From NCBI GenBank assembly GCA_936450465.1, contig OW388302.1, forward strand, positions 11,929,530 through 11,993,529: DNA of 64,000 bases, in the 5' to 3' direction. Origin of the DNA: Gibbula magus (lineage: Eukaryota; Mollusca; Gastropoda; Trochida; Trochidae). The notes under the pieces were generated by a model. The model worked only from the letters and a program-made list of their open reading frames with translations. It ran no database searches and had not been told where the DNA came from. A program made the position numbers and the translations under genes. Position 1 is the first letter of the stretch, and each line of letters opens with the position of its first letter. Below are positions 47,789 through 61,400 of the stretch, in pieces.

Positions 47789-50454
47789 CAGGCAGTTCTC
47801 GTATGTAATTAGAACAATTTACAAGGGTGTTTCTACAATTACTAGTTAATACACTATGACACATGGCGGAGGGATACACTTTTTGTTCTCGGCCCCCTGT
47901 CGATCTGCCAGTACAGATAAAGGGTCCAATATCTAGCTTGTTATAAAGAAAGATTTACAGGTACTTAAACACATATTGATAACAATAACATGCACTATTG
48001 GGTTGTCGCATATTAAATGAATACTTTACTATCTGAGAACTGAACAATCGGAAGAAGTCCTGCCAGTTATTGTTTCTCTATTGTCTCTGTAAGCATTATG
48101 AGGCAATTAAATGAACGTTTGGTGATTAAAAACTTCTATTTGTAGGCATATTCACGACACTTTCAAAAGTTTAGATACCAAGAACGAGAAGTGTTCCCGT
48201 CATAGTGAATACATTCAAACACAACAGACTGATTCCTGGGAAAAGTGATGTAATGAGAAATAAAACATATACAATCTTTATTGTCACTCGAACCCAGGTC
48301 AAATATCATTGAAACATTCGAAGCCGAGTTACGCTACAAGAAGTAGTATCAACAACACAGTCATAAATAAAAATCGTCACGAGGTGCTTCAGTTTGAAAT
48401 CGTTGCTATAAATCTATATAACTGTAGTTGTTGCAACATGTTCACATTGTGAAACCTCACCTTGTAATGTCCTTGTATGTCCTTGGTTGAATGTTAGACA
48501 CTGACATACTAACGAAAAAACAGCCAGGGCATTGTTCATACCACAGTTAACATAATTCCTAGTTTTAGCTTGCATAAAATAATTCCAACTGCTCAATAGA
48601 ATCATATTTCAGCAAGCAGATATACTCTTTGTCACTATAATTCTAATAATTGGCCATTCCCTTCAAAACTGATATTTCACATTGCTCGATCTTGTTTCAT
48701 AATAGTACAGTTAAAGTGAAGCCTGGTTCGATGTAATGTTGTCCTTGGAAAAACAACAGACCATACTTTAGTAACTGATGGTTGCTCACGTTGAAAAGTA
48801 TGAAAACATATCTTCTAACATTATTTATCAACTGATCTAGTTGTTGTAACGTCACTTGCTGAAACGTACATGTATAAACTGTATAAACTGTATGTAACCA
48901 TGTTATATTTCTTCACTATCTAAATGGCAAGTATTTCTAATGTATGTAACTATGTTGTCGTTTACATAGAGAATACTAAACGATGTCCCGTTTGATAACA
49001 TGTTTATGAAACGAGTGGATGGCTTGGTATTTTAACGAGGGAAAGAGTTTCATGTTCTCAAACGGGACCGAGTTTAGTATTTTATTCATTACTCAGTGAT
49101 GTAAATAGCGCTGAATTGCAATGAAAGTGTTGTTAGTAACGCTCACTTGCAAATAGGTCATAAGCTATTGCAGTCGCGCGGCTAACATTGTGACGTCAAC
49201 CAAAAAGGACTGTGACGGCACGCGCCGATTATGACGTTACGGCATCACGCGGTTGTATCATACATGTGTGTAACCAACTCATTGTTATCTAATGAGTGAT
49301 CTCACCACGGTTGAGTAATAAATGTACATAAACTCAAACGGTTTAACATATATTCTACTTCTTTGACAAACACTCTTTGTAGGATATAAATGAAAAGTAT
49401 AATGGCACGAAATAGTCAGAATATTCTGTGAGCCGTGTGAGTATTGTTACTTATATTCGTATTATTCGATCAATAATATTGGATCTAACAACTTGCATGT
49501 ATAAGAAATGTAACCCATCAACAGAATTAATTACTGATTATGATGATTCAAAAATAAAGTTAATATTTCGTGTTGTCTCCTTTTTAGTTCTTGATATTAA
49601 AGTTTAATGTTTAATTTAATTTTTTTCATTTTCGTAACAAAAATAAGAACGAGAGACAATCACTGATATCAGTATTCGGGATATATGTCATGCCCGGAGA
49701 TATAGAAATAAAGACAACAATACACAACATTAAACATATATCTATGTAATAAAATAAGTAAACCGAAACTTTTCATGAATTGGTGCATTCATGTTAAGTT
49801 TACTTTTAGAATGCAAACTGTGTTGTGAACAAAATACTTTTGGGATTATGAAAACCAAGCTGTAAAACCAAGCGATTTAATTATTGACAGAAAATGACCA
49901 TATAACTCTTTTCTTTCGTTTATATATGTATATATATTTGTGGGTGGCCAGTGTATGATATTCAGCACTCAAAATAGTCAAAACTTGTAGGATTCCTAAA
50001 GGACCTGAAAGTACATGATGTTGTTAGGTAGAAAACAGAGCTTGTTTCGTTATGTTTTGTGTTATCTTGTTATCATGTAAACAGAGTTTAAGTCATGTGC
50101 ATGTTCAATAAGAATTAAAGGAGATTTATGAGAAGTTGGTGCAATGCGAACCCAAGACGGTGTAACTACATCTGTAGAGATCATACACTTAATGTGCACT
50201 ATGTTTCTCTTATTCCTTCAAACATTTCATCAACTCCCTCTCGCCTTAAAAAATATATACATGAATTCTCTACTTTCATCTCCGCTCGGATATCAAAACA
50301 ATCATTGTTTCAGTGAAACAGTTTTATTTATTGCACATTTGGTGTCTTAAAACATAGACATTTTTAACTCATTTGATCTATTCTTAAGTTCTTAAGAATT
50401 CTGAAATCATGAAAGAATGATCTGACGCAACTACATTTAATTGTCAAGTCACTT
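47789..50454. other. Unassigned, with an inverted repeat at about 48968-49083
   Basis: AATACTAAACGATGTCCCGTTTG and CAAACGGGACCGAGTTTAGTATT, with inner CATGTTTATGAAAC and GTTTCATGTTCT pieces, form a ~115-bp hairpin. No gene is seen. Confidence 0.5.
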
Positions 50455-50463
50455 TGTGACTGT

Positions 50464-50853
50464 CATCCTCGGTTACCCATGGTTTTATATATGCTCCGTT
50501 ACTCTCCACTATATCGCCCATAGGAAACTCTGTCAGCGAAATCTGTACTAAAATTACCCGCCCTTGGCCGGCGTGACGAAGTCAGTAACAAAAAGAAAAT
50601 ACTCAATACAATAAGACGGAAATGGTCAAGGGAGATAACCAATGACGGATGGCTAACAAAATGACGTCGCATTCTTTGCAACGAAGTGATATGAATTATC
50701 ATTGGCTCGCAGGTCCATGTTGCGTAGCGGTTTGATTGGCTCACGCCGGCAATGGGAGAGTAATTTGAGTACAGGTTTCTCTGATGGAATTTCCGCAGGG
50801 TGATATAGTGGAGAGTAACGGAGCATATATAAAACCCTGGGAGACCAAGGATG
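50464..50853. mobile_element. 390-bp MITE with ~110-bp TIRs and near-perfect 9-bp target duplication
   Basis: TGTGACTGT (50455-50463) and TGTTACTGT (50854-50862) differ at one base. Ends are CATCCTCGGTTACCC and GGGAGACCAAGGATG. The arms share GGTTTTATATATGCTCCGTT, ACTCTCCACTATATC and GCCGGCGTGA. Suits a Mutator-like MITE; no transposase. Promoter-like TATATAT in the arms is part of the TIR. Confidence 0.85.
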
Positions 50854-50862
50854 TGTTACTGT

Positions 50863-51694
50863 GGACACATGTTCTTGGATATAATAACATCTTATCCAAT
50901 AGTTCGGTACATGTCATCGAGCATTTGGATTTTGTCTCAAGAAATAAGTTAGTTTTTACAAGCTAATGTTTTTCAGGAAAGAAAAGTTGTGTCATTATAT
51001 GTTAAGGATTTTTTTAATAAAAAAAACAGTTGTGTCATTATAAGTTAAGATTGTTTTAAACACCTTATTTATCATTAGTAAGTTGATGAATCCATTTGTA
51101 AATCACATTTTTTGTGAAGCAAGTCTCTACGATCTTAATACCATGATGAGGATTTTCTCGAGGTTTGAGAGCTGTTTTCTGATAGCTGCTTTCAAAAGTG
51201 TGTTTATTGTACCTGCTGTGTACGTCTTATCTGGCCCAGCTCCATAGCAACAATAAACACTGTACACGCCTCTCAAAGAAGAAAATAACCACTGTAGTCA
51301 AAACGCAACTTGAATATGTCGCAGTCCAATATATTGATATTTGATTTTTAAAATCCCCGTATAGCAACGGTTTTACTTTGTTGCTTTGTAATTTGATTAA
51401 CAGACCTGAGAGTTTCGAGCTCTACGAATTTCTCCAGCATCAAATATGTAAAAATGAGACTTTTTGGTTTGACTAGTGTTCATTTGTTTTAAGGTATGGA
51501 ATGTATATGTCGGATACCTAAATAACTGACGGTCATATACATAATATACAGCCAGCGTGTTGAATTATATATGACGTGTAGGGTAGGTAGCATTCAGGTG
51601 ATCGTATAAGGCATCCTAATCTCGCAGTCACACTGGTTCACATCACACTGGTGCAGGCTTATATATCCAGCTGTTATTCATTATCGAGTTTCTA
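50863..51694. other. Unassigned sequence
   Basis: A short direct repeat (AGTTGTGTCATTATA(T/A)GTTAAG) occurs at about 50985 and 51028. No gene. Confidence 0.4.
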
Positions 51695-51696
51695 TA

Positions 51697-52214
51697 CACT
51701 GTCGGCCAAAAGAACGCCTACCAGATATCTTATCAGATATCGTAAAAACTATAATGAGCAGTTTAACAATATTATACCATCATGAACTTGCACCATTTCT
51801 ACATAATATATTTAAATTTCAGAAGTTCATGTCACAAAATAATGGCGATTGTTGAAATAAGAAAACAATAATTGTTCAGTTTTCGATCAGTGCATGATCA
51901 GAAAAACATTTTAAACAGATTTTCATACAACCACGAGTAACAATATAGGTATGCATTCGCATTAAAGTTATGATGATGCTACAGATGTACGTGGTTACGG
52001 TGCGCAAGTGAATCAACCGAAAATGGCAGTCTTCATTGGGCGCGGTTTTCATGAATGTTATTGACTCGAATCACAATTTTCCACAATTTCAAGGGACTTT
52101 CACATCAAGTATTGCTTCAGCATAACGGGGAGACCACCATTAATTAGGTTTCATAAATTATTTCATCTTTCATATTATGGAAAATCAAGTAGGCGTTTCT
52201 TTTGGCCGACAGTG
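51697..52214. mobile_element. 518-bp TA-flanked Tc1/mariner-type MITE
   Basis: TA at 51695-51696 and 52215-52216. TIRs CACTGTCGGCCAAAAGAACG and, on the right, CGTTTCTTTTGGCCGACAGTG (one base longer), both continuing into a CCTAC/GTAGG. No transposase frame. Confidence 0.9.
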
Positions 52215-52216
52215 TA

Positions 52217-52883
52217 TTTGTTCTTTCTTCTATTTGATTTAGTGTGTCATGTAACACTGACGATAGTTACTAAACAGTATTTCCCTTCCTTACAATGATG
52301 AACAGTGCCCAATAATACATGTTCACCAAATATTTTTTTTAAAATGGATATTTGTTTTCTTGGTGTATTTCACTTATTTATAGAACATAATTCCTATGAC
52401 TTTAATTCGTAAAATGCTCAAATATACGTAAAATTAGCAAGTCAATGAAATGACTTAAAATAGGGCAGTATTGGTAGTCACTGGATGAACAGACTATTGG
52501 GCGATCTTCAACTTTCAAATCACGACATTTCATTGGCTGACAATACACATGCTATAAATGACGATAAAAAAATACCGCTGGTAGAGTTTCCGTATTCAAC
52601 ACTAACGGCAGTAATATAGTAAACTTACCTTGATTGGATCGTTTGTTCACAAAACCACTATTTTACAACCCGGTACTCTATATTCATAAAACTTATCCTC
52701 ATTGGCTAGTGTAAAATATCCGCCAATCTTCTTAAGGCACATTTTGAAGGGATTGAGTAGATTTTGGAGTGTAGCTATATAGTGTCTTTCACACCGATAT
52801 CTGTGGGAATAAATCGGTCGCTGGAGTACCAACTCATATGTGTTGATCCCCGAGTACAAGTTAGTCTACAATAAGCATCATGG
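52217..52883. other. Unassigned sequence before the satellite
   Basis: No gene or repeat recognised; composition is AT-rich up to the array edge. Confidence 0.4.
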
Positions 52884-54022
52884 GAGAGCAGTGGCTGTGT
52901 GGTAACGCGGTAGTGGACAAGGGTGCACGGTGTAAGTCCGGTGAGCAGTGGCTGTGTGGTAACTTGGTAGTGGACACTTGTACATGGTGTAAGTCCTGTG
53001 ATCAGTGGCTGTGTGGTAACTCGGTAGTGGAAATGGATGCATGGCGTAAGTCCGGTGATCAGTGGCTGTGTGGAAACCCGGGAGTGGACAAGGGTGCACG
53101 GTGCAAGTTCGGTGATCAGTGGCTGTGTGGTAACTCGGTAGTGGACAAGGGTGCATGGCATAAGTCCGGTGATCAGTGGCTGTGTGGTGACTCGGTAGTG
53201 GACAATGGTACATGGTGTAAGTCCGGTGAGCAGTGGCTGTGTGGTAACTCGGTAGTGGACAAGGGTGCCTGGCGTAAGTCCGGTAACCAGTGGTTGTGTG
53301 GAAACCCGGTAGTGGACATGGATGCATGGCGTAAGTCCGGTGAGCAGTGGATGTGTGGAAAACCGGTAGTGGACATGGGTGCACGGTGCAAGTCCGGTGA
53401 TCAGTGGCTGTGTGGTAACTCGGTAGTGGACAAGGGTGCCTGGCGTAAGTCCGGTAACCAGTGGTTGTGTGGAAACCCGGTAGTGGACATGGATGCATGA
53501 CGTAAGTCTGGTGATCAGTGGCTGTGTGGTAACTCGGTAGTGGACAAGGGTGCACGGTGCAAGTCCTGTGATCAGTTGCTGTGTTGTAACTCGGTAGTGG
53601 ACAAGGGTGCATGGCATAAGTCCGGTGATCAGTGGCTGTGTGGTAACTCTGTAGTGGACAAGGGTGTATGGCTAAGTCCGGTGAGCAGTGGCTGTGTGGT
53701 AGCTCGGTAGTGGACAAGGGTGCATGGCATAAGTCCGGTGATCAGTGGCTGTGTTGTAACTCGGTAGTGGACAAGGGTGCATGGCATAAGTCCGGTGATC
53801 AGTGGCTGTGTGGTAACTCGGTAGTGGACAAGGGTGCATGGCATAAGTCCGGTGAGCAGTGGCTGTGTGGTAGCTCGGTAGTGGACAAGGGTGCATGGCA
53901 TAAGTCCGGTGATCAGTGGCTGTGTGGTTAGTCGGTAGTGGACAAGGGTGCATGGCATAAGTCCGGTGATCAGTGGCTGTGTGGTAACTCGGTAGTGGAC
54001 AAGGGTACATGGCGTAAGTCCG

Positions 54023-55533
54023 GTGAGAAGTGGCTGTTCTGGTGACTCGGTAGTGAACAAGTGTGCATGGTGTAAGTCCGGTGAGCAGTGGCTATGTGGT
54101 GACTCGGTAGTGGACAATGGTACATGGTGTAAGTCCGGTGAGCAGTGGCTGTGTGGTAACTCGGTAGTGGACAAGGGTGCCTGGCGTAAGTCCGGTAACC
54201 AGTGGTTGTGTGGAAACCCGGTAGTGGACATGGATGCATGGCGTAAGTCCGGTGAGCAGTGGATGTGTGGAAACCCGGTAGTGGACATGGGTGCACGGTG
54301 CAAGTCCGGTGATCAGTGGCTTTGTTGTAACTCGGTAGTGGACAAGGGTGCATGGCATAAGTCCGGTGATCAGTGGCTGTGTGGTAACTCGGTAGTGGAC
54401 AAGGGTGTATGGCTAAGTCCGGTGAGCAGTGGCTGTGTGGTAACTCGGTAGTGGCAAAGGGTGCCTGGCATAAGTCCGGTGATCAGTGGCTGTGTGGTAA
54501 CTCTGTAGTGGACAAGGGTGTATGGCTAAGTCCGGTGAGCAGTGGCTGTGTGGTAGCTCGGTAGTGGACAAGGGTGCATGGCATAAGTCCGGTGATCAGT
54601 GGCTGTGTGGTAACTCGGTATTGGACAAGGGTACATGGCGTAAGTCCGGTGAGAAGTGGCTGTTCTGGTGACTCGGTAGTGAACAAGTGTGCATGGTGTA
54701 AGTCCGGTGAGCAGTGGCTATGTGGTGACTCGGTAGTGGACAAGGGTGCATGGCATAAGTCCGGTGATCAGTGGCTGTGTGGTAACTCTGTAGTGGACAA
54801 GGGTGTATGGCTAAGTCCGGTGAGCAGTGGCTGTGTGGTAACTCGGTAGTGGACAAGGGTGTATGGCATAAGTCCGGTGAGCAGTGGCTGTGTGGGAACT
54901 CGGTAGTGGACAAGGGTGCATGGCATAAGTCCGGTGATCAGTGGCCGTGTTGTAACTCGGTAGAGGACAAGGGTGCATGGCATAAGTCCGGTGGTCAGTG
55001 GCTGTGTGGTTACTCGGTAGTGGACAAGGGTGCATGGCATAAGTCCGGTGATCAGTGGCTGTGTGGTAACTCGGTAGTGGACAAGGGTACATGGCGTAAG
55101 TCCGGTGAGAAGTGGCTGTTCTGGTGACTCGGTAGTGAACAAGTGTGCATGGTGTAAGTCCGGTGAGCAGTGGCTATGTGGTGACTCGGTAGTGGACAAT
55201 GGTACATGGTGTAAGTCCGGTGAGCAGTGGCTGTGTGGTAACTCGGTAGTGGACAAGGGTGCCTGGCGTAAGTCCGGTAACCAGTGGTTGTGTGGAAACC
55301 CGGTAGTGGACATGGATGCATGGCGTAAGTCCGGTGAGCAGTGGATGTGTGGAAACCCGGTAGTGGACATGGGTGCACGGTGCAAGTCCGGTGATCAGTG
55401 GCTTTGTTGTAACTCGGTAGTGGACAAGGGTGCATGGCATAAGTCCGGTGATCAGTGGCTGTGTGGTAACTCGGTAGTGGACAAGGGTGTATGGCTAAGT
55501 CCGGTGAGCAGTGGCTGTGTGGTAACTCGGTAG
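54023..55533. repeat. Higher-order repeat of 1082 bp within the 57-bp array
   Basis: The + translations of 54023-54451 and 55105-55533 are identical over 142 residues, offset 1082 bp (19 units less one base). Both contain the rare unit with CTGTTCTGGTGACTCGGTAG and the 1-bp-deleted unit. Confidence 0.9.
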
Positions 55534-58435
55534 TGGACAAGGGTGCCTGGCGTAAGTCTGATGAGCAGTGGCTGTGTGGTAACTCGGTAGTGGACAAGGG
55601 TGCACGGTGCAAGTCCGGTGATCAGTGGCTGTGTTGTAACTCGGTAGTGGACAAGGGTGCATGGCATAAGTCCGGTGATCAGTGGCTGTGTGGTAACTCG
55701 GTAGTGGACAAGGGTGCCTGGTGTAAGTCCGGTAACCAGTGGTTGTGTGGAAACCCGGTAGTGGACATGGATGCATGACGTAAGTCCGGTGAGCAGTGGA
55801 TGTGTGGAAACCCGGTAGTGGACATGGGTGCACGGTGCAAGTCCGGTGATCAGTGGATGTGTTGTAACTCGGTAGTGGACAAGGGTGTATGGCTAAGTCC
55901 GGTGAGCAGTGGCTGTGTGGTAACTCGGTAGTGGACAAGGGTGCACGGTGCAAGTCTGGTGATCAGTGGCTGTGTGGTAACTCGGTAGTGGACAAGGGTG
56001 CATGGCATAAGTCCGGTGATCAGTGGCTGTGTGGTGACTCGGTAGTGGACAATGGTACATGGTGTAAGTCCGGTGAGCAGTGGCTGTGTGGTAACTCGGT
56101 AGTGGACAAGGGTGCACGGTGCAAGTCCGGTGATCAGTGGATGTGTTGTAACTCGGTAGTGGACAAGGGTGCATGGCGTATGTCCGGTGAGCAGTGGCTG
56201 TGTGGTAACTCGGTAGTGGACATGGGTACATGGTGTAAGTCCGGTGAGCAGTGGCTGTGTGGAAACCCGGGAGTGGACAAGGGTGCACGGTGCAGGTCTG
56301 GTGATCAGTGGCTGTGAGGTAACTCGGTAGTGGACAAGGGTGCATGGCATAAGTCCGGTGATCAGCGGCTGTGTGGTGACTCGGTAGTGGACAAGGGTGC
56401 ACGGTGCAAGTTCGGTGATCAGTTGCTGTGTTGTAACTCGGTAGTGGACAAGGGTGCCTGGCGTAAGTCCGGTAACCAGTGGTTGTGTGGAAACCCAGTA
56501 GTGGACAAGGATGCATGGCGTAAGTCCGGTGATCAGTGGCTGTGTGGTAACTCGGTAGTGGACAAGGGTGCACGGTGCAAGTCCTGTGATCAGTTGCTGT
56601 GTTGTAACTCGGTAGTGGACAAGGATGCATGGCGTAAGTCCGGTGAGCAGTGGCTTTGTGGTAACACGGTAGTGGACATGGGTGCCTGGCGTAAGTCCGG
56701 TGAGCAGTGGCTGTGTTGTAACTCGGTAGTGGACATGGGTACATGGTGTAAGTCCGGTGAGCAGTGGCTGTGTGGTAACTCGGTAGTGGACAAGGGTGCC
56801 TGGCGTAAGTCCGGTAACCAGTGGTTGTGTGGAAACCCGGTAGTGGACATGGATGCATGGCGTAAGTCCGGTGAGCAGTGGATGTGTGGAAACCCGGTAG
56901 TGGACAAGGGTGCACGGTGCAAGTCCTGTGATCAGTTGCTGTGTTGTAACTCGGTAGTGGACAAGGGTGCATGGCATAAGTCCGGTGATCAGTGGCTGTG
57001 TGGTAACTCGGTAGTGGTTAAGGGTGTATGGCTAAGTCCGGTGAGCAGTGGCTGTGTGGTAACTCGGTAGTGGACAAGGGTGCACGGTGCAAGTCTGGTG
57101 ATCAGTGGCTGTGTGGTAACTCGGTAGTGGACAAGGGTGCATGGCATAAGTCCGGTGATCAGTGGCTGTATGGTGACTCGGTAGTGGACAATGGTACATG
57201 GTGTAAGTCCGGTGAGCAGTGGCTGTGTGGTAACTCGGTAGTGGACAAGGGTGCATGGCGTAAGTCCGGTAACCAGTGGTTGTGTGGAAACCCAGTAGTG
57301 GACAAGGATGCATGGCGTAAGTCCGGTGATCAGTGGCTGTGTGGTAACTCGGTAGTGGACAAGGGTGCACGGTGCAAGTCCTGTGATCAGTTGCTGTGTT
57401 GTAACTCGGTAGTGGACAAGGGTGCATGGCATAAGTCCGGTGATCAGTGGCTGTGTGGTAACTCGGTAGTGGACAAGGGTGTATGGCTAAGTCCGGTGAG
57501 CAGTGGCTGTGTGGTAACTCGGTAGTGGACAAGGGTGCACGGTGCAAGTCTGGTGAGCAGTGGCTGTGTGGTAACTCGGTAGTGGACAATGGTACATGGT
57601 GTAAGTCCGGTGAGCAGTGGCTGTGTGGTAACTCGGTAGTGGACAAGGGTGCACGGTGCAAGTCCGGTGATCAGTGGATGTGTTGTAACTCGGTAGTGGA
57701 CAAGGGTGCATGGCGTAAGTCCGGTGAGCAGTGGCTGTGTGGTAACTCGGTAGTGGACATGGGTACATGGTGTAAGTCCGGTGAGCAGTGGCTGTGTGGA
57801 AACCCGGGAGTGGACAAGGGTGCACGGTGCAGGTCTGGTGATCAGTGGCTGTGAGGTAACTCGGTGGTGGACAAGGGTGCATGGCATAAGTCCGGTGATC
57901 AGTGGCTGTGTGGTAACTCGGTAGTGGACAAGGGTGCACGGTGCAAGTCCTGTGATCAGTTGCTGTGTTGTAACTCGGTAGTGGACAAGGGTGCATGGCA
58001 TAAGTCCGGTGATCAGTGGCTGTGTGGTAACTCGGTAGTGGACAAGGGTATATGGCTAAGTCCGGTGAGCAGTGGCTGTGTGGTAACTCGGTAGTGGACA
58101 AGGGTGCACGGTGCAAGTCTGGTGAGCAGTAGCTGTGTGGTAACTCGGTAGTGGACAAGGGTGCATGGCATATGTCCGGTGATCAGTGGCTGTGTGGTGA
58201 CTCGGTAGTGGACAATGGTACATGGTGTAAGTCCGGTGAGCAGTGGCTGTGTGGTAACTCGGTAGTGGACAAGGGTGCACGGTGCAAGTCCGGTGATCAG
58301 TGGATGTGTTGTAACTCGGTAGTGGACAAGGGTGCATGGCGTAAGTCCGATGAGCAGTGGCTGTGTGGTAACTCGGTAGTGGACATGGGTACATGGTGTA
58401 GGTCTGGTGATCAGTGCCTGTGAGGTAACTCGGTA

Positions 58436-61400
58436 GTGGACAAGGGTGCAGGGCATAAGTCCGGTGATCAGTGGCTGTGTGGTGACTCGGTAGTGGACAA
58501 TGGTACATGGTGTAAGTCCGGTGAGCAGTGGCTGTGTGGTAACTCGGTAGTGGACAAGGGTGCCTGGCGTAAGTCCGGTAACCAGTGGTTGTGTGGAAAC
58601 CCGGTAGTGGACATGGATGCATGGCGTAAGTCCGGTGAGCAGTGGATGTGTGGAAACCCGGTAGTTGACATGGGTGCACAGTGCAAGTTCGGTGATCAGT
58701 GGCTGTGTTGTAACTCAGTAGTGGACAAGGGTGCCTGGCGTAAGTCCGGTAACCAGTGGTTGTGTGGAAACCCAGTAGTGGACATGGATGCATGGCATAT
58801 GTCCGGTGATCAGTGGCTGTGTGGTAACTCGGTAGTGGACAAGGGTACATGGTGTAAGTCCGGTGAGCAGTGGCTGTGTGGTAACTCGGTAGTGGACAAG
58901 GGTGCATGGCGTAAGTCCGGTGAGCAGTGGCTGTGTGGTAACTCGGTAGTGGACATGGGTACATGGTGTAAGTCCGGTGAGCAGTGGCTGTGTGGAAACC
59001 CGGGAGTGGACAAGGGTGCACGGTGCAGGTCTGGTGATCAGTGGCTGTGAGGTAACTCGGTAGTGGACAAGTGTGCATGGCATAAGTCCGGTGATCAGTG
59101 GCTGTGTGGTGACTCGGTAGTGGACAATGGTACATGGTGTAAGTCCGGTGAGCAGTGGCTGTGTGGTAACTCGGTAGTGGACAAGGGTGCCTGCCGTAAG
59201 TCCGGTAACCAGTGGTTGTGTGGAAACCCAGTAGTGGACAAGGATGCATGGCGTAAGTCCGGTGATCAGTGGCTGTGTGGAAACCCGGTAGTGGACATGG
59301 GTGCACGATGCAAGTCCTGTGATCAGTTGCTGTGTTGTAACTCGGTAGTGGACAAGGGTGCATGGCATAAGTCCGGTGATCAGTGGCTGTGTGGTAACTC
59401 GGTAGTGGACAAGGGTGTATGGCTAAGTCCGGAGAGCAGTGGCTATGTGGTAACTCGGTAGTGGACAAGGGTGCATGGTGCAAGTCCGGTGATCAGTGGC
59501 TGTGTTGTAACTCGGTAGAGGACAAGGGTGCATGGCATAAGTCCGGTGATCAGTGGCTGTGTGGTTACTCGGTAGTGGACAAGGGTGCATGGCATAAGTC
59601 CGGTGACCAGTGGCTGTGTGGTAACTCGGTAGTGGACAAGGGTACATGGCGTAAGTCCGGTGAGAAGTGTCTGTTCTGGTGACTCGATAGTGAACAAGTG
59701 TGCATGGTGTAAGTCCGGTGAGCAGTGGCTATGTGGTGACTCGGTAGTGGACAATGGTACATGGTGTAAGTCCGGTGAGCAGTGGCTGTGTGGTAACTCG
59801 GTAGTGGGCAAGGGTGCCTGGCGTACGTCCGGTAACCAGTGGTTGTGTGGAAACCCGGTAGTGGACATGGATGCATGGCGTAAGTCCGGTGAGCAGTGGA
59901 TGTGTGGAAACCCGGTAGTGGACATGGGTGCACGGTGCAAGTCCGGTGAGCAGTGGCTGTGTGGTAACTCGGTAGTGGACAAGGGTGCCTGGCGTACGTC
60001 CGGTAACCAGTGGTTGTGTGGAAACCCGGTAGTGGACATGGATGCATTGCGTAAGTCCGGTGAGCAGTGGATGTGTGGAAACCCGGTAGTGGACATGGGT
60101 GCACGGTGCAAGTCCGGTGAGCAGTGGCTGTGTGGTAACTCGGTAGTGGACAAGGGTGCACGGTGCAAGTCCGGTGAGCAGTGGCTGTGTGGTAACTCGG
60201 TAGTGGACAAGGGTGCACGGTGCAAGTCCGGTGATCAGTGGCTGTGTTGTAACTCGGTAGTGGACAAGGGTGCATGGCATAAGTCCGGTGATCAGTGGCT
60301 GTGTGGTAACTCGGTAGTGGACAAGGGTGTATGGCTAAGTCCGGTGAGCAGTGGCTGTGTGGTAACTCGGTAGTGGACATGGGTGCCTGGCGTAAGTCTG
60401 ATGAGCAGTGGCTGTGTGGTAACTCGGTAGTGGACAAGGGTGCACGGTGCAAGTCCTGTGATCAGTTGCTGTGTTGTAACTCGGTAGTGGACAAGGGTGC
60501 ATGGCATAAGTCCGGTGATCAGTGGCTGTGTGGTAACTCGGTAGTGGACAAGGGTGTATGGCTAAGTCCGGTGAGCAGTGGCTGTGTGGTAACTCGGTAG
60601 TGGACAAGGGTGCACGGTGCAAGTCTGGTGAGCAGTGGCTGTGTGGTAACTCGGTAGTGGACAAGGGTGCATGGCATATGTCCGGTGATCAGTGGCTGTG
60701 TGGTGACTCGGTAGTGGACAATGGTACATGGTGTAAGTCCGGTGAGCAGTGGCTGTGTGGTAACTCGGTAGTGGACAAGGGTGCACGGTGCAAGTCCGGT
60801 GATCAGTGGATGTGTTGTAACTCGGTAGTGGACAAGGGTGCATGGCGTAAGTCCGGTGAGCAGTGGCTGTGTGGTAACTCGGTAGTGGACATGGGTACAT
60901 AATAATAATAATAATAATAATAATGATAATTTTAACGCCTAATATCCAACGCAATGCTGTTCATTGGCGGTACATTATTACCCTGAAGGAATTGTACTTT
61001 CGGTGCAGCTACTAAGCGCTCCGTACTTCCCTTTGTTCAGGTACCCATTTAGACAGCTGGGTGGACTGAGTGCAATGTGGATGAAGTGTCTTGCCCAAGG
61101 ACACAACACAGTATGAGACCCAGGTCACAAATGTTTAGTGTCTCCACCGGGATTCGAACCCGGGCCTCTGGGGTGAGAGGCAAGCACGCTAACCACTACA
61201 CCACTGTGCTCCTACATGGTGTAAGTCCGGTGAGCAGTGGCTGTGTGGAAACCCGGGAGTGGACAAGGGTGCACGGTGCAGGTCTGGTGATCAGTGGCTG
61301 TGAGGTAACTCGGTAGTGGACAAGGGTGCATGGCATAAGTCCGGTGATCAGTGGCTGTGTGGTGACTCGGTTGTGGACAATGGTACATGGTGTAAGTCCG

